This document shows positions 8,536 through 17,114 of a stretch of DNA of 64,000 nucleotides, one piece after another. Each line of letters opens with the position of its first letter. The stretch's first letter is position 1. Source of the stretch: Amycolatopsis echigonensis (GTDB lineage Bacteria > Actinomycetota > Actinomycetes > Mycobacteriales > Pseudonocardiaceae); the NCBI RefSeq assembly GCF_014174495.1, contig NZ_JACJHR010000037.1, positions 1 to 64,000 on the forward strand, in the 5' to 3' direction. The position numbers and the translations under genes are program-made. The notes under the pieces are model-generated. The model made no database searches, was not told the origin of the DNA, and worked only from the letters and a program-made list of their open reading frames with translations.

Positions 8536-9339
8536 ATGACCGGCTCCATTCCCCGCGCCGACGAGGGATTCGACTTCTCCGGCAGCGGGGTGCTGATCGC
8601 GGGCGGCACGTCAGGGGTCGGCCTCGCCACCGCAGTGGCCTTCGCGCAGACGGGCTGCCATCGGCTGATGCTGCTGGGCCGCAACGAAGAACGCGGCAAA
8701 CGAGCGCTCGACCACGTGCTGTCGACCGTGCCGCGAGCGCACGCGGAGTTCCTGTCCGCGGACGCGAACGACCCCGCGTCCGCGGCCGAGGCCGCCACCG
8801 AGGCGCACCGCCGGCTGAGCGGGATCGACGTCCTGGTCAACTCCGTGGTCGCGCCTTACCAGCCGACTCCCCTGCACGAGATTCCGCTCGACGAGGTCCG
8901 CGACATCCTTGCTCAGCAAGCGCTGGGACCGCTTGTGATGAGCCGCGCCGTGCTGCCTTTCCTGCGGGAGCAAGGATCGGGCTCGATCGTCAACATCGCC
9001 TCCGACGCTGCGAAGGTGCCCACTCCGGGCGAAACCGTGCTGGGCGCCGCGATGTCGGCCATCGTCACCTTCTCGCGCACCCTGGCGCTGGAGGCGAAGC
9101 GGTACGGCGTGCGGGTCAACGCGATCACGCCGTCGCTGATCGCCAACACCGGTTCCTACGACCGGGCGATGTCCCAGCCGTTCAGCAAGAAGATCTTCGG
9201 GAAGATCACCAGCCAGGCCCACCTCGGCCTCACCGAGCCCGAGGACCTCGCCAACCTGACGCTGTTCTTCGCCTCTCCGCTCTCGCGCCTCATCACCGGG
9301 CAAGTGGTCAGTGTCAACGGCGGCATCTCCGTCGCCTGA
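8536..9339 (+). CDS. SDR-fold protein lacking the catalytic Tyr-Lys pair
   Basis: The 267-residue protein has the Rossmann start GGTSGVGLATAVA (about residue 24), a VNSVVAPY segment in place of NNAG, and SIVNIASDAA. Where active SDRs have YxxxK the aligned segment reads LGAAM, so both tyrosine and lysine appear to be missing, while the following RTLALE helix and the C-terminal ITGQVVSVNGG are normal. It may be a catalytically altered reductase, a double-bond isomerase-like enzyme or a binding partner. ATG at 8536 follows AAGGGA. The frame is open further upstream to 8377 but without a ribosome site. It is divergent from the broken ligase and followed by the LuxR regulator. Confidence 0.75.
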   Translation: MTGSIPRADEGFDFSGSGVLIAGGTSGVGLATAVAFAQTGCHRLMLLGRNEERGKRALDHVLSTVPRAHAEFLSADANDPASAAEAATEAHRRLSGIDVLVNSVVAPYQPTPLHEIPLDEVRDILAQQALGPLVMSRAVLPFLREQGSGSIVNIASDAAKVPTPGETVLGAAMSAIVTFSRTLALEAKRYGVRVNAITPSLIANTGSYDRAMSQPFSKKIFGKITSQAHLGLTEPEDLANLTLFFASPLSRLITGQVVSVNGGISVA

Positions 9340-9353
9340 TCCGCCACTCCCGT

Positions 9354-9373
9354 AAGGGGTATTTCGCTCCTCC
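9354..9373 (+). promoter_or_regulatory. Repeated 20-mer AAGGGGTAwwTCkCTCCTCC, copy 1
   Basis: AAGGGGTATTTCGCTCCTCC here matches AAGGGGTAAATCTCTCCTCC at 16178-16197 in 17 of 20 positions. A looser relative (GGGGAGAAATCTCTTCCTCC) is at 10610-10629, before the P450 operon. All three lie upstream of transcription units in the same cluster, which suggests an operator, perhaps for the LuxR-type regulator encoded immediately downstream. Confidence 0.45.
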
Positions 9374-9478
9374 TTTGGAGAGCAATCACGTGCGGCGGTG
9401 TATCCCCGGCACCGGTCCGCGGCGACAATCGGCCGGACAGAGCAGCGCCGCTCTGGCGGTCGAACGAGGAGAACAGTC

Positions 9479-10597
9479 GTGGACAGTGGTGCTGAACCGG
9501 CAGGCGAACTGATCCGGCGAACACAACGCACTCTGCGTGAGATCTCCACGCTTTGGGGCGGTCAGGACGTCGCCCCGGCCGCGCTTCGTGATCTCCGGTC
9601 GGCCGAAATCGCCCTGCGGGGTGCTGAAAGCGGCCTCCTCCGCGAGGTGTCCGCGTTCGACGGACGGGGCACTGACGGGGCACGCATCGCCGCGGCGCTG
9701 GCCCGCGTGAGCGCCTTGCGCACGGAGATCCGGGACAGCATGCTCGCCACCCGCAGTGCCGCGATGTCGGATCTGCACCGTTGCCTGTTCCGGCTGCGGT
9801 CGGCGTCCTCCCTCCGGGATCTCGCCGACCGGGTGCCGACCGAGATCAACCGGCTGGGCTACCGGCGCGCGCTGTTCTCCAGTCTGTCCGGCCGGAGCTG
9901 GAGCGCGCGCTCCGCGTACGCCTACGCCGATCCCGAGCTGAGCGCGGACCTGGTGCGGGTCGGCACGGCGATCCCGGGGCAGATCGGCCGCGAGCTGCCG
10001 GAGACCGAGGTGGTCCGCACCCGCACCCCGGTGCTCGTCGAGGACGCCCAGCACAACCCGCACGTCCACCACCGGCTCATCAACCTGGCGCGCACCAAGG
10101 ACTACGTGGTCGCTCCCCTGATCGGACGCGGCGAGGTGGTCGGCCTGGTGCACGCCGACCAGCACGTGGACCACGACCATGTGGACGAGTTCGACCAGCA
10201 GCTGCTGGGGCTGTTCGCCGAGGGTCTCGGGTGCCTGTTCGAACGCGTGGTGTTCCGCGAACAGCTCGGCGCGCTGCGGGCACGGCTGCGCGAGCAGGCC
10301 GACGCGGTGGACGACGTACTGGGCGGCCTGCAAGGCTCCGGAATCACCGAAGCCGAACGCCCACGACAGGCAGACCCACTGGAGCGCGTAGACGGCCCGC
10401 TCGCCCAGCTGACCCGGCGGGAGCTCGATGTCCTGCGCCACCTCGTGCGCGGCCAGAGCAACAACCAGATCGCCGAGGAGCTCTTCGTCTCCCCCGGCAC
10501 CGTGAAAACGCACGTCAAGAACGTGCTCCGCAAGCTCGGCGCCGCCAACCGGGCGGAGGCGGCGGCCCGCTGCCACGCCCTCGTCCGCGGGAGCTAG
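9479..10597 (+). CDS. GAF-domain LuxR-family transcriptional regulator
   Basis: The 372-residue protein has a GAF-like sensor region at about 100-265 (RLGYRRALFSS, DYVVAPLIGRGEVVGLVHAD). The C-terminal LuxR helix-turn-helix at about 311-370 contains LTRRELDVLRHL, SNNQIAEELFVSPGTVKTHVKN and VLRKLGAANRAEA. GTG at 9479 is chosen because GAGGAG lies 7 nt upstream; the frame is open earlier. It sits directly before the P450 operon in the same direction, so it is the obvious candidate activator, with a small-molecule ligand sensed by GAF (inference). A paralogue with the same architecture is at 45157-46257. Confidence 0.88.
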   Translation: MDSGAEPAGELIRRTQRTLREISTLWGGQDVAPAALRDLRSAEIALRGAESGLLREVSAFDGRGTDGARIAAALARVSALRTEIRDSMLATRSAAMSDLHRCLFRLRSASSLRDLADRVPTEINRLGYRRALFSSLSGRSWSARSAYAYADPELSADLVRVGTAIPGQIGRELPETEVVRTRTPVLVEDAQHNPHVHHRLINLARTKDYVVAPLIGRGEVVGLVHADQHVDHDHVDEFDQQLLGLFAEGLGCLFERVVFREQLGALRARLREQADAVDDVLGGLQGSGITEAERPRQADPLERVDGPLAQLTRRELDVLRHLVRGQSNNQIAEELFVSPGTVKTHVKNVLRKLGAANRAEAAARCHALVRGS

Positions 10598-10652
10598 GGA
10601 GAAATCCGGGGGGAGAAATCTCTTCCTCCGGGGTGATGCACGCCACGTCCTG

Positions 10653-10673
10653 TTGGACCAAAGATTGGACCAA
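10653..10673 (+). promoter_or_regulatory. Paired TTGGACCAA boxes upstream of the P450 operon
   Basis: TTGGACCAA occurs at 10653-10661 and again at 10665-10673, 12 bp apart and 40 bp before the P450 start codon. The box is a near palindrome (TTGG-A-CCAA). The same word recurs upstream of the CoA ligase genes at 43106 and 50271 and, as TTGGACCAT, of the MDR gene at 45081, but nowhere I noticed inside genes. It is a candidate activator or repressor site. Confidence 0.55.
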
Positions 10674-10712
10674 CAACGTGCACCGCAGCCGTTACCCCGG
10701 AGGGAAGTTCCG

Positions 10713-12038
10713 ATGACCACCACACCCGAGGTGTCCACCCGCCCGATCCCCGAGGAGATCGCCAAGCAGGTCGTCCTGCCGGAGGGGCATCGCGACGACG
10801 GGCCGCTGTTCGAGGCCTACCGCTGGCTGCGCGAAAACCATCCGCTGGGCCAGGTGCGCGTCGAGGGCTACGACCCGGTCTGGCTGGTCGCCAAGCACGC
10901 CGACATCATGGAGATCGAGCGGCAGCCGCACGTCTTCACCAGCGGCGGGGGCGACGAGCCCGGCTCGCACAACCCGATCCTGCAGAACCAGGCCGGCGAC
11001 GCGTTCACCAAGCAGCTCACCGGCGGCAGCCTGCGGATCCTGGAGACGCTGACCTACCTCGACCCGCCCGAGCACACCCGGATCAAGGACATCGCCAACG
11101 ACTGGTTCCGCCCGGCGAACCTGAAGAAGTGGGAAGACCGGATCCGGCAGCTGGCCCGCGAGGCGATCGGCAACTACCTGCACAGCGGCGCCAACGAGAT
11201 CGACTTCGTGCAGCAGTTCGCGCTCTACTACCCGCTGCACGTGATCATGTCGCTGTTCGGCGTCCCGGAAGAGGACGAACCGCGGATGATGACGCTGACG
11301 CAGGAGTTCTTCGGCACCGCGGACCCGGACGCGCAGCGCGAGGACGTCGAGCCGCTGACCCCGGAGGCCGCCGCGCAGCAGTGGTCCGCCGCGATCAACG
11401 ACTTCTACGCCTACTTCGACAAACTGGTCGAGGACCGGCGCGCGAACCCGCGGGACGACCTGGCCACCATCATCGCCCGCGCCCGGGACGAGAACGGCGA
11501 GTACTACCGCAAGGAATTCGCCTACGGCTGGTTCATCGCGATCGCGACCGCCGGGCACGACACGACTTCGAGCACGATGGCGGGGGCGATCGAGGCGCTG
11601 GCGCTGTTCCCGGACCAGCTGGCGAAGGTGCAGCACCGTCCCGAGCTGATCCCGGATCTGGTCAACGAAAGCCTGCGTTGGGTGTCCCCGGTCAAGCAGT
11701 TCACCCGACGCGCCCAGGAGGACTACGTGCTGCGCGGACAGCAGATCCGCAAGGGCGACCGGTTCATGCTGCTCTACCAGTCGGCCAACCGGGACGCTGA
11801 CGTGTTCGACGAGCCGGACACCTTCCGACTGGACCGCAAGCCCAACCGGCACATCGCCTTCGGCTACGGCCCGCACATGTGCATCGGCCAGCACCTGGCG
11901 AAGCTGGAGCTGCGGATCATGTTCGAGGAGCTGCTGCCGCGAATCCAAGGAATCGAGGTGACCGGCCAGCGCAAGCCCGTGGTCACCAACTTCGTCGGCG
12001 GGCTGCGGAAACTGCCGGTCCGGCTGGATCTGTCGTGA
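10713..12038 (+). CDS. Cytochrome P450, CYP108 (P450terp)-like
   Basis: The 441-residue soluble P450 shows the I-helix AGHDTTSS at 280-287, the ExxR motif E319-SLR-322 and the haem loop FGYGPHMCIG at 383-392 with Cys390 as axial ligand. From memory, the C-terminal third (VKQFTRRA, QSANRDADVF, NRHIAFGYG, CIGQHLAKLELRIMFEELLP, TNFVGG) tracks Pseudomonas P450terp, which hydroxylates the ring methyl of alpha-terpineol. The ATG at 10713 has CGGAGGGA upstream. Ferredoxin reductase, ferredoxin, alcohol and aldehyde dehydrogenases follow, giving a complete class I electron chain and the next two oxidation steps. Methyl-group hydroxylation of a cyclic terpenoid or alkyl-cyclohexane is the best inference. 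Confidence 0.92.
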   Translation: MTTTPEVSTRPIPEEIAKQVVLPEGHRDDGPLFEAYRWLRENHPLGQVRVEGYDPVWLVAKHADIMEIERQPHVFTSGGGDEPGSHNPILQNQAGDAFTKQLTGGSLRILETLTYLDPPEHTRIKDIANDWFRPANLKKWEDRIRQLAREAIGNYLHSGANEIDFVQQFALYYPLHVIMSLFGVPEEDEPRMMTLTQEFFGTADPDAQREDVEPLTPEAAAQQWSAAINDFYAYFDKLVEDRRANPRDDLATIIARARDENGEYYRKEFAYGWFIAIATAGHDTTSSTMAGAIEALALFPDQLAKVQHRPELIPDLVNESLRWVSPVKQFTRRAQEDYVLRGQQIRKGDRFMLLYQSANRDADVFDEPDTFRLDRKPNRHIAFGYGPHMCIGQHLAKLELRIMFEELLPRIQGIEVTGQRKPVVTNFVGGLRKLPVRLDLS

Positions 12039-13243
12039 CCGGGCGGGTGCTGGTCGTCGGCACCGGTCACGCCGGCGCGACGGTGGCCGGCCTGCTGCGG
12101 CAGGCGGGCCACCCCGGGCCGGTGGAGCTGTTCGGCGACGAGCTCGACTTGCCCTACCAGCGGCCGCCGCTGTCGAAGAAGTTCGCCGAAGGCCAGCTCG
12201 AACAGTGGCTGCGGCCGGCGGAGTTCTACCGGGAGCAGGACATCACGGTCCGGCTCGGCGAACAGGTGACAGCTATCGACCGCGACCGCCGGTGCGTGTG
12301 GACCGACGCGGGCCGGGCGCACGGCTACGAGCACCTGATTCTCGCCACCGGCGCGGAGCCGCGCCCGTTGCCGGTGCCAGGAGCGAATCTGTCCGGAGTG
12401 GTATCGCTGCGGACGCTGGCTGATGCGCGGGTGCTGCGCAAATGCGTCGAGGAGCGGCGCACGCTGGTCATCGTCGGCGGCGGGTACATCGGGCTCGAGG
12501 TCGCGGCGGTGGCGCGGGCGAACGACGTGGCGGTGACGATCGTCGAGCGGGAAGACCGGGTGCTCGCCCGGGTCGCCAGCCCCCGGCTGTCGGAGATCCT
12601 GGCCGCGCACCACCAGCGACAAGGCACCCGGATCGTGACCGGTGCGGACGTCGTGCGGATCGAAGGCGACGACCGGGTGCGGGCTGTCGTGCTCGGCGAC
12701 GGCGAGGAAATCCCGTGTGAGGCGGTGCTGGTCGGGATCGGTGCCACGCCACGCGACCGGCTGGCGGCGGAGGCCGGACTGGTGTGCGCGCAAGGAATCG
12801 TTGTCGATGCGCAGGCGCGCACCAGCGACCCGCACATCCTGGCGATCGGCGACGTGACGCGAAGGCCGCTGAGCACCGGTTCGCTGGCCCGGCTGGAAAG
12901 CATCCCGAGCGCGACCGAGCAGGCGAAGCAGGCCGTCGCCGCGATCACCGGGGCGCCGCCGGTCGCGCCCGAGGTGCCGTGGTTCTGGTCGGACCAGTTC
13001 GACCTCAAGCTCAAGATCGCCGGGCTGGTTCCGCCCAGCCCCGGCACGGTGCTGCGCGGCGATCCCGCGACCGGCCGGTTCGCGCTGTTCCACCACCTCG
13101 GCGGCATCGTCGCCGCGGTCGAGGCGGCCAACTCCCCTGCCGAGTTCGTGGCGGGCAAGAAGTTCATCGCGTCCGGCACGCGGATCGACCCGGCCCGGCT
13201 GGCCGACGCCGCAGTCCCGGTGCGAGACGCCGTCATCCAGTGA
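12035..13243 (+). CDS. FAD-dependent ferredoxin reductase (CamA/TerpD-like)
   Basis: The 402-residue flavoprotein moves electrons from NAD(P)H to the ferredoxin for the P450. The FAD-binding start is VLVVGTGHAGATVAGLLR, then PYQRPPLSKKF, LILATGAEPR, a second Rossmann motif VIVGGGYIGLEVAA for NAD(P)H near residue 148, and ILAIGDV near residue 268. GTG at 12035 overlaps the P450 stop in GTGA, indicating translational coupling. The C-terminal domain (WFWSDQFDLKLKIAGL) is the interface domain typical of oxygenase-coupled reductases. Confidence 0.92.
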   Translation: MTGRVLVVGTGHAGATVAGLLRQAGHPGPVELFGDELDLPYQRPPLSKKFAEGQLEQWLRPAEFYREQDITVRLGEQVTAIDRDRRCVWTDAGRAHGYEHLILATGAEPRPLPVPGANLSGVVSLRTLADARVLRKCVEERRTLVIVGGGYIGLEVAAVARANDVAVTIVEREDRVLARVASPRLSEILAAHHQRQGTRIVTGADVVRIEGDDRVRAVVLGDGEEIPCEAVLVGIGATPRDRLAAEAGLVCAQGIVVDAQARTSDPHILAIGDVTRRPLSTGSLARLESIPSATEQAKQAVAAITGAPPVAPEVPWFWSDQFDLKLKIAGLVPPSPGTVLRGDPATGRFALFHHLGGIVAAVEAANSPAEFVAGKKFIASGTRIDPARLADAAVPVRDAVIQ

Positions 13244-13256
13244 ATACGGAGACATC

Positions 13257-13574
13257 ATGCCGAAAGTGACCTACCAACTGCCCGACGGAACCACGCACGA
13301 CCTCGAAGTCCCTTGTGGACAGAGCGTGATGGACGGCTCCGTGCGCAACAACCTTCCCGGCATCGTCGCCGAATGCGGAGGCGGCTGCTCGTGCGCCACT
13401 TGCCACGTATATCTCGAAGAAGGAGTGTCCTTTTTCGACGAACCGACCGACGAAGAGCGGGAGCTGCTCGAGTTCGCCGAGGACGCGCGGCCCAACTCCC
13501 GGCTGTCGTGCCAGCTGATCCTCACCGAGGCCTGCTCAGGCGTGCGCGTCACGGTTCCCGATTCCAACGGCTAG
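13257..13574 (+). CDS. [2Fe-2S] ferredoxin (putidaredoxin/terpredoxin type)
   Basis: The 105-residue protein has the putidaredoxin-type ligand pattern CX5CX2CX35C: Cys40, Cys46, Cys49 and Cys85. There is an extra cysteine at 44. It starts PKVTYQLPDGTTHDLEV, the usual beta strand of this fold. It would shuttle single electrons from the reductase encoded 13 bp upstream to the P450. ATG at 13257 follows CGGAGA. It is the third gene of the P450 operon. Confidence 0.95.
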   Translation: MPKVTYQLPDGTTHDLEVPCGQSVMDGSVRNNLPGIVAECGGGCSCATCHVYLEEGVSFFDEPTDEERELLEFAEDARPNSRLSCQLILTEACSGVRVTVPDSNG

Positions 13575-13602
13575 CAATCCCCACCGGACAAAGGAGTTCG
13601 AC

Positions 13603-14712
13603 ATGGATGTCACCGCCGCGGTGGCCACCGAGATCGGCGGCGCCTTCGCGATCAAGCACCTCGCGCTCGCCGATCCGGCACCCGACGAGGTGCTCGTCGA
13701 GATCGCCGGGGTCGGACTGTGCCACACCGACCTCGCGGCCAAAGACGGCCACTTGCCGTTCCCGCTCCCCGGAGTCTTCGGACACGAAGGCAGCGGCGTC
13801 GTCGCCGCGGTGGGCAGCGCGGTCACCAAGGTCGGACCTGGTGACCAAGTCGTGCTCAGCTTCGACAGCTGCGGCCACTGCACGCAATGCGACGCAGGCG
13901 AACCAGCCTACTGCCAGGAATTCATGGCCTACAACTTCGGCGGCGCGCGCCAGGACGGCACCAGCCCGCTGAGCGACGGCGGCAACCCGGTGGGCTCGGC
14001 GTTCTTCGGGCAATCGTCGTTCGCCACCCACGCGCTCGCCCGTGAGCGCAACGTAGTCAAGGTGTCCGGCGACGCTCCGCTGGCAGTGCTCGGGCCGCTC
14101 GGCTGCGGCGTGCAGACCGGCGCGGGCGCGGTGCTGAACTCGCTGGACTGCCAGCCGGGCGGCACGCTGCTGGTGCTCGGCGGCGGTTCGGTCGGGCTCT
14201 CGGCGGTCCTCGCCGGGGTCGTGCGGGGGCTGAGCCGGATCATCGTGGTGGAACCGCATGCCGCGCGGCGCGATCTCGCACTTTCGCTGGGCGCGACCCA
14301 TGTGGTCGACCCCGGTGACGGCCCGTTGGCCGAGCAGGTCCGCGCGATCGCGGCCGAGGGTGCCGACTACGCCATCGACACGACCGGAATCGCCGCCGTG
14401 CTGCAGGACGCGATGCAGGCGCTGGCGCATCGCGCCAAGGTCGGCATCATCGGCGTGCCCGCCGATCCCGAGGCGGCTCTGGCGCTCAACCTCATCCAGG
14501 CGCAAGTGCTCGGCGTCCGGGTGATGGGGATCGTCGAGGGCGACAGCGATCCCGATGTGTTCATCCCGGAACTGCTGGAACTGCACCGGACCGGCCGGTT
14601 CCCGTTCGACAAGCTCGTCACCACCATGCCGTTCGCGGACATCAACGAGGCCGTCGCCGCGCAGCACCGCGGGGACGCCGTAAAAATCGTGCTTGTGCAC
14701 GGGGAGCTGTGA
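13603..14712 (+). CDS. Zinc-dependent NAD alcohol dehydrogenase (aryl/benzyl-alcohol type)
   Basis: The 369-residue MDR enzyme has catalytic zinc ligands Cys40, His61-Glu62 and Cys168 (GPLGCGVQTG), a full structural zinc set at Cys90, Cys93, Cys96 and Cys104, and the nucleotide motif LVLGGGSVGLSAVLAG. It resembles XylB-type benzyl alcohol dehydrogenases, which fits oxidation of an allylic or benzylic primary alcohol made by the P450 to an aldehyde. ATG at 13603 follows AAAGGAG. Its stop overlaps the start of the aldehyde dehydrogenase by one base, so the two are coupled. Confidence 0.92.
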   Translation: MDVTAAVATEIGGAFAIKHLALADPAPDEVLVEIAGVGLCHTDLAAKDGHLPFPLPGVFGHEGSGVVAAVGSAVTKVGPGDQVVLSFDSCGHCTQCDAGEPAYCQEFMAYNFGGARQDGTSPLSDGGNPVGSAFFGQSSFATHALARERNVVKVSGDAPLAVLGPLGCGVQTGAGAVLNSLDCQPGGTLLVLGGGSVGLSAVLAGVVRGLSRIIVVEPHAARRDLALSLGATHVVDPGDGPLAEQVRAIAAEGADYAIDTTGIAAVLQDAMQALAHRAKVGIIGVPADPEAALALNLIQAQVLGVRVMGIVEGDSDPDVFIPELLELHRTGRFPFDKLVTTMPFADINEAVAAQHRGDAVKIVLVHGEL

Positions 14713-16163
14713 TGACACTCGACTACGACCGGCTCTATCTCGCGGGCGACTGGGCCGAACCCGCTTCGGCGCAACGGATCCCAGTGCGCTCGGCCACCAC
14801 CGAAGAACCGATCGGCAGCGTGCCGGAGGCAGCCGAGGCGGACGTCGACACCGCTGTCGCTGCTGCGCGGCGGACCTTCGACGATCCCTCCGGCTGGTCC
14901 CGGAATCCGCAGCTGCGCGCCGAAGCATTGGAACGCTTCGCAGTGGCATTGGAAAACCGCGCCGCCGAGACCTCGCGCCGCGTGACCATTCAGAACGGCA
15001 TGCCAATCAGCCTGGCGCAGCAGTTCGAAGGCGGGTTCCCGCCGGTGCTCTTGCGCTACTTCTCGGGTCTGGCGACGGGCTCACCGCAGGAGGAGACCCG
15101 GCCGGGCTTGCTCGGCGGCAGCTCCCGGGTTCTGCGGGAACCGATCGGCGTGGTCGCGGCGATCGTGCCGTGGAACGTGCCGCAGGCCATCACGTTTCTC
15201 AAGCTGGCCCCCGCACTGGCGGCCGGCTGCACTGTGGTGCTCAAACCGGCACCGGAGACGGTGCTCGACGCGATGCTGATGTGCGAGGCCGCGGCCGAGG
15301 CGGGACTGCCCGAAGGCGTGCTGAATGTCGTCCCGGGCGGACGCGAGCTCGGCGCTTACCTGATCGGCCATCCCGGCGTGGACAAGGTCTCCTTCACCGG
15401 TTCCACCGCGGCGGGCCGCTCGATCGCGGAGACCTGCGGGCGGCTGCTGCGGCCCGTCACGCTGGAACTCGGCGGGAAATCGGCGGCGATCGTGCTCGAC
15501 GACGCCGAGCTGGCGGCCACCATCGAAAGCTTCTTCGCCGCCACCCTGCTCAACAACGGCCAGATCTGCTGGCTCGGCACGCGAGTGCTCGCGCCGCGCA
15601 CCCGCTACGCCGAGGTCGTGGACACAGTCACGGATCTCGCGCGCTCGCTGACCGTCGGCGACCCGCTGGACGAGGCCACCCAACTAGGCCCGCTGGTCTC
15701 TGCCCGGCAGCGGGACCGGGTGGAGTCCTACATCGCCAAGGGCCTCGGCGAGGGTGCCCGGCTGACCACCGGCGGCGGCCGGCCCGCAGACCGCGACCGG
15801 GGCTGGTTCGTGCAACCGACTGTGTTCGCCGACGTGGACAACAAGCACACCATCGCGCAGGAGGAGATCTTCGGGCCGGTGCTGTCGGTGATCCCCTATG
15901 CCGACGAGGACGAGGCGGTCGCCATCGCCAACGCAAGCGAGTACGGCCTCGGCGGCACGGTGTGGACCGCGGACCCGGACCGCGGCGAAGCGGTGGCCAG
16001 GCGGGTCGCGTCGGGAACGATCGGTATCAACGCCTACACCAACGATCCGGTCGCGCCGTTCGGAGGGATCAAGTCCAGCGGGATCGGCCGCGAGCTCGGC
16101 CCCGAGGGACTGCACTCCTACCAGGTGTTCAAGACGATCTATCTGGACCCCAGCAAGGGGTAG
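14712..16163 (+). CDS. NAD(P)-dependent aldehyde dehydrogenase
   Basis: The 483-residue ALDH has the oxyanion Asn in VPWNVP, the general base Glu252 in LELGGKS, the nucleophile Cys286 in NNGQICW, and the C-terminal PFGGIKSSGIGRELG. It would convert the aldehyde from the preceding dehydrogenase to a carboxylate ready for CoA ligation. ATG at 14712 shares its A with the upstream TGA; a GTG at 14709 is the alternative. It is the last gene of the P450 operon before a 152-bp gap holding two candidate operators. Confidence 0.94.
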   Translation: MTLDYDRLYLAGDWAEPASAQRIPVRSATTEEPIGSVPEAAEADVDTAVAAARRTFDDPSGWSRNPQLRAEALERFAVALENRAAETSRRVTIQNGMPISLAQQFEGGFPPVLLRYFSGLATGSPQEETRPGLLGGSSRVLREPIGVVAAIVPWNVPQAITFLKLAPALAAGCTVVLKPAPETVLDAMLMCEAAAEAGLPEGVLNVVPGGRELGAYLIGHPGVDKVSFTGSTAAGRSIAETCGRLLRPVTLELGGKSAAIVLDDAELAATIESFFAATLLNNGQICWLGTRVLAPRTRYAEVVDTVTDLARSLTVGDPLDEATQLGPLVSARQRDRVESYIAKGLGEGARLTTGGGRPADRDRGWFVQPTVFADVDNKHTIAQEEIFGPVLSVIPYADEDEAVAIANASEYGLGGTVWTADPDRGEAVARRVASGTIGINAYTNDPVAPFGGIKSSGIGRELGPEGLHSYQVFKTIYLDPSKG

Positions 16164-16177
16164 CCGGGCTCTCCACA

Positions 16178-16197
16178 AAGGGGTAAATCTCTCCTCC
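16178..16197 (+). promoter_or_regulatory. Repeated 20-mer AAGGGGTAwwTCkCTCCTCC, copy 2
   Basis: AAGGGGTAAATCTCTCCTCC, 17/20 identical to 9354-9373, sits 15 bp after the aldehyde dehydrogenase stop and 28 bp before the TetR-like site. The conserved spacing to a downstream transcription unit suggests a binding site or promoter element rather than chance. Confidence 0.45.
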
Positions 16198-16224
16198 CGG
16201 CAGCCTTCGCGGCGGCGGCGCTCT

Positions 16225-16239
16225 TGATAACGCTCGTTC
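16225..16239 (+). promoter_or_regulatory. TetR-like operator candidate upstream of the BadI-like gene
   Basis: TGATAACGCTCGTTC, extended to ATAACGCTCGTTCACAG, differs by one base from ATAACGATCGTTCACAG at 46303-46319 in front of the TetR gene. Its exact 15-bp reverse complement is at 17115-17129, beyond the next gene. This is a strong candidate site for the TetR regulator encoded at 46338. Confidence 0.65.
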
Positions 16240-16315
16240 ACAGACCTAGGTTCGGTGAAGGGCGGGAGCGCCGCCGCTTCGACGTTCTTCCGACGGGGAA
16301 AGGATCGCGGTCTTC

Positions 16316-17110
16316 ATGGACGAGTTCACCGACATCAGCTACAAGGTCGAGGACGGCCTGGCCTGGATCACCATCAACCGGCCGGAGCGGTACAACTCGT
16401 TCCGCGCCCGCACGGTCGACGAACTGGTGAAGGCCTTCAAGAAGGCCTGGGGCAGCAGCGAGGTCGGCGTCATCTGCCTGACCGGCGCGGGCGACAAGGC
16501 GTTCTGCACCGGCGGCGACCAGAAACAGCGTGCCGAGACCGGCGACTACGGCCCCTCGGACTCCGGGCTGTTCGAGATCGACGCCCTGCACCACGTCATC
16601 CGCGACGTGCCCAAGCCGGTGATCGCCGCGGTGAACGGCTTCGCCATCGGCGGCGGGCACGTGCTGCACGTGCTGTGCGACCTCACCATCGCCGCGGACA
16701 CCGCGAAGTTCGGCCAGAACGGGCCGCGCGTCGGCTCGTTCGACGCCGGGTTCGGCACCGGCTACCTCGCCCGCATCCTCGGCGAGAAGCGTGCCCGCGA
16801 GGTGTGGTTCCTCTGCCGCCGCTACACCGCGGCCCAGATGGAGAACTGGGGCCTCGTCAACAGCGTCGTGCCGCAGGCGGAGCTGTACGACGAGGTGCGC
16901 AAGTGGGCGGACGAGATCCTGTCCCTGTCCCCCACCGCGCTCAAGGTGCTCAAGCAGTCGTTCAACACCGACACCGAGCAGTTCGCGAGCACCGGGCAGC
17001 TGGCGTACTCGTACCTGCACTCGTTCGGCGAGTCCGAGGAGGCGCAGGAGGGCATCAAGGCGTTCAACGAGAAGCGCAAGCCCGACTTCGCCCCGTACCG
17101 CGGCAACTGA
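16316..17110 (+). CDS. badI: BadI-like 2-ketocyclohexanecarboxyl-CoA hydrolase (ring-opening crotonase)
   Basis: The 264-residue crotonase-fold protein carries the BadI/MenB signature rather than the hydratase one: LTGAGDKAFCTGGDQK, AIGGGHVLHVLCDLTIAA, GQNGPRVGSFDAGFGTGYLARI, EVWFLCRRY and SPTALKVLKQSFNTDT. BadI of Rhodopseudomonas palustris hydrolytically opens 2-ketocyclohexanecarboxyl-CoA to pimeloyl-CoA; the resemblance from memory is good along the whole length. MenB catalyses the reverse type of ring chemistry, but there are no menaquinone genes here. ATG at 16316 has AAAGGATCG upstream. The gene lies between two inverted TetR-like sites and precedes an acyl-CoA dehydrogenase. Its role would be opening the ring of the acid produced by the upstream P450 operon. 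Confidence 0.75.
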   Translation: MDEFTDISYKVEDGLAWITINRPERYNSFRARTVDELVKAFKKAWGSSEVGVICLTGAGDKAFCTGGDQKQRAETGDYGPSDSGLFEIDALHHVIRDVPKPVIAAVNGFAIGGGHVLHVLCDLTIAADTAKFGQNGPRVGSFDAGFGTGYLARILGEKRAREVWFLCRRYTAAQMENWGLVNSVVPQAELYDEVRKWADEILSLSPTALKVLKQSFNTDTEQFASTGQLAYSYLHSFGESEEAQEGIKAFNEKRKPDFAPYRGN

Positions 17111-17114
17111 GTGG

